In this document: positions 62,790 through 64,000 of the stretch, one piece after another
Position numbering within the stretch: position 1 is the first letter of the stretch
How the letters are laid out: each line of letters begins with the position of its first letter
Assembly: GCA_045577455.1 (NCBI GenBank)
Contig: JAZNIJ010000160.1
Span: 1-64,000, forward strand
From: SIG653 sp045577455
GTDB taxonomy: Bacteria > Bacillota > Clostridia > Oscillospirales > CAG-382
DNA: 64,000 nucleotides
Reading direction: 5' to 3'
Notes under the pieces: model-generated
What the model was told of the DNA's origin: nothing
The model's database searches: none
Seen by the model: the letters and a program-made list of their open reading frames with translations, nothing else
Position numbers and translations under genes: made by a program

Positions 62790-62852
62790 AATCTCATACC
62801 TTCCTTTTACATATATAGTCTATAAGTATTAAAACAAATATTCCACAGACTA

Positions 62853-62881
62853 TTGATATTATATGCCGAATGTGGTATACT
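62853..62881 (+). promoter_or_regulatory. Promoter without an obvious gene
   Basis: TTGATA and TATACT with 17-base spacing and TGTGG before the -10, the same form as the ATPase promoters. Transcription would run about 270 bases to a terminator-like hairpin in the right 53-bp repeat; only tiny frames are found (7 and 10 codons). Confidence 0.55.
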
Positions 62882-63120
62882 ATAAATATATATATCGATG
62901 AAAACTGTGCTTATAGTGTTAGTATGTGTTTTGTTATTAAAACATCAGTTTTAAATAAACATTATATGTATTGATAATGAGAGGGATGAATTATTGGAAT
63001 AAGAAATAAACGGTTTGGCGGTATTTTCATAAAGGAGCAAAAAAATTTTGATGCCCTATGGGTTAAGTGGGGAATATAAAACATAATCAAAGAGTAAATA
63101 AACAGAAAAACATTGTGAGA

Positions 63121-63173
63121 AAATACGGATGCAGAAATGTATCCGTGTTTTTGTACAATAAGGGAGATATTTT
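63121..63173. repeat. 53-bp direct repeat, right copy
   Basis: Identical to 62284-62336, including the ACGGAT/ATCCGT hairpin and T run. Confidence 0.9.
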
Positions 63174-63183
63174 GCTAAAACTA

Positions 63184-63211
63184 TTGACATATTTTTATTT
63201 TGCTGTAAAAT
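63184..63211 (+). promoter_or_regulatory. Promoter of the PHP gene
   Basis: TTGACA and TAAAAT, 16 bases apart, 48 bases before the start codon. Confidence 0.6.
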
Positions 63212-63258
63212 GTAAATTATAAGGTAAAGTTTTGCTTTATGGCAGAGGGGGTGCAATT

Positions 63259-64000
63259 ATGATAAAATATTCCGACTTTCATATACATACGGAATTTTCC
63301 TTTGACAGCAAAGAAAAAATTGACAGAATATGCGAAAACGCAATAAATGTTGGGCTTTCTGCGATTGCCGTTACTAATCACTATGACCACGATGGAATTG
63401 AAGAAGGGATATATGAAGAATACCTTTTTGAAAAAGACAGAGAGGATATACTTAAAGCCAAAGAACGGTGGAATGGTAAAATAAAAATATATTACGGCTT
63501 GGAAATCGGGCAACCTCACACAATGAATGACAAGAAGATAAAAAAAATCGAAAGTATGGGTTACGAATTCATAATTGGCTCGTTGCACAATCTTAAAAAC
63601 TGTTTTGATTTTTATTATCTCAACTATTCAAAAACATCACCTATGTATGACAGAGGGATTTTCAAAAAATATATAAACGAGCTTAAGGAAATTGCAAGCT
63701 GTGGGTTTATCAACACCGTAGGGCATATAACATACCCTGAAAGGTATATGAACGAAGCGGGAAAAAAGCTGTCGTATTCAGAATTTGAAGAAGATTTTGC
63801 AACCCTTTTTCAGATAATTGCAAAAAACAACCTTGCTCTTGAAATAAACACATCGGGATTAAGGCAGGGATTATTCACAACAATGCCCAAAACCGATATT
63901 CTTACCCTTTATAAAGCAAACGGCGGTAAAAAAATCACCGTTGGCTCGGATGCTCATATTGCAAGCCACATTGGAATGGGTATCATTGAAACCATTGATA
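63259..64000 (+). CDS. PHP-family phosphoesterase (HisJ-like), truncated by the window edge
   Basis: Start after GGGGGTG. 247 residues are visible and the frame stays open at the edge. PHP motifs: YSDFHIHTEFSFDS (His-x-His), AVTNHYDHDG (His, Asp), GLEIGQP, IIGSLHN, VGHITYP, and VGSDAHIASHI near the C-terminus. It resembles HisJ-type histidinol-phosphatases and other PHP phosphoesterases. The histidine pathway is not visible here, so the substrate is open. Confidence 0.85.
   Translation, partial: MIKYSDFHIHTEFSFDSKEKIDRICENAINVGLSAIAVTNHYDHDGIEEGIYEEYLFEKDREDILKAKERWNGKIKIYYGLEIGQPHTMNDKKIKKIESMGYEFIIGSLHNLKNCFDFYYLNYSKTSPMYDRGIFKKYINELKEIASCGFINTVGHITYPERYMNEAGKKLSYSEFEEDFATLFQIIAKNNLALEINTSGLRQGLFTTMPKTDILTLYKANGGKKITVGSDAHIASHIGMGIIETID

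Overview
The window looks like a low-GC Gram-positive anaerobe of the class Clostridia, probably an uncultured gut member of the Oscillospiraceae/Ruminococcaceae group. The grounds are AT-rich DNA, AGGAGG-type ribosome binding sites, a SCIFF peptide with its radical SAM maturase, a dockerin-bearing secreted protein, BspA-type leucine-rich-repeat (LRR) proteins and the PgeF, DeoC and IlvE types. No rRNA, tRNA, CRISPR array or IS transposase was recognised.

Region 1 (about 1-22,800) is a prophage or phage-satellite arm. A plus-strand cassette of five small genes ends in a clean terminator. Facing it is a nearly gap-free minus-strand operon, read from 19,885 down to 1,606. The operon order is: a RecE-like PD-(D/E)XK exonuclease, a C5 DNA methyltransferase, a Sak4-like ATPase, an HD protein, a DUF669 ssDNA-binding-like protein and a DEAD-box helicase interrupted by an intein; then a VRR-NUC nuclease, many small zinc-ribbon proteins, two more methyltransferases, a ThyX-like protein, YopX and an RlmN/Cfr-like radical SAM enzyme; and finally a primase-helicase and a terminase small subunit. 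A Cro-like/CI-like switch with palindromic operators and a large serine integrase close the right side. No large terminase or structural genes are visible here.

Region 2 (22,800-37,300) holds two cloverleaf-like repeats, scfA-scfB (SCIFF and maturase), a PLP decarboxylase-family protein, an LRR lipoprotein, an aluminium-resistance/methionine gamma-lyase-like PLP enzyme, a 1,698-residue dockerin/LRR protein, an XRE regulator and a SLOG-fold protein. A dispersed repeat family and 7-bp tandem repeats lie between the genes.

Region 3 (37,300-55,250) holds a phage-type replication-initiation pair next to iteron-like repeats. It also has four AAA ATPase/DUF4143 genes with matching promoters, and an operon (UDP-sugar dehydrogenase, epimerase, two membrane LRR proteins, CapK-like adenylating enzyme, SGNH hydrolase) that looks like a surface-glycan or surface-protein modification locus.

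Region 4 (55,250-64,000) is more housekeeping in character: a sigma-like/cyclophilin membrane fusion, two small membrane proteins, thioredoxin, deoC, ilvE, pgeF, an XRE regulator between 53-bp direct repeats, and a PHP phosphoesterase cut by the window edge.

The most striking item is at 14,023-14,952: an intein sitting in the helicase Walker B/DExH motif, whose linker encodes, in another reading frame with its own ribosome binding site, a complete Vsr/EDxHD-like endonuclease.
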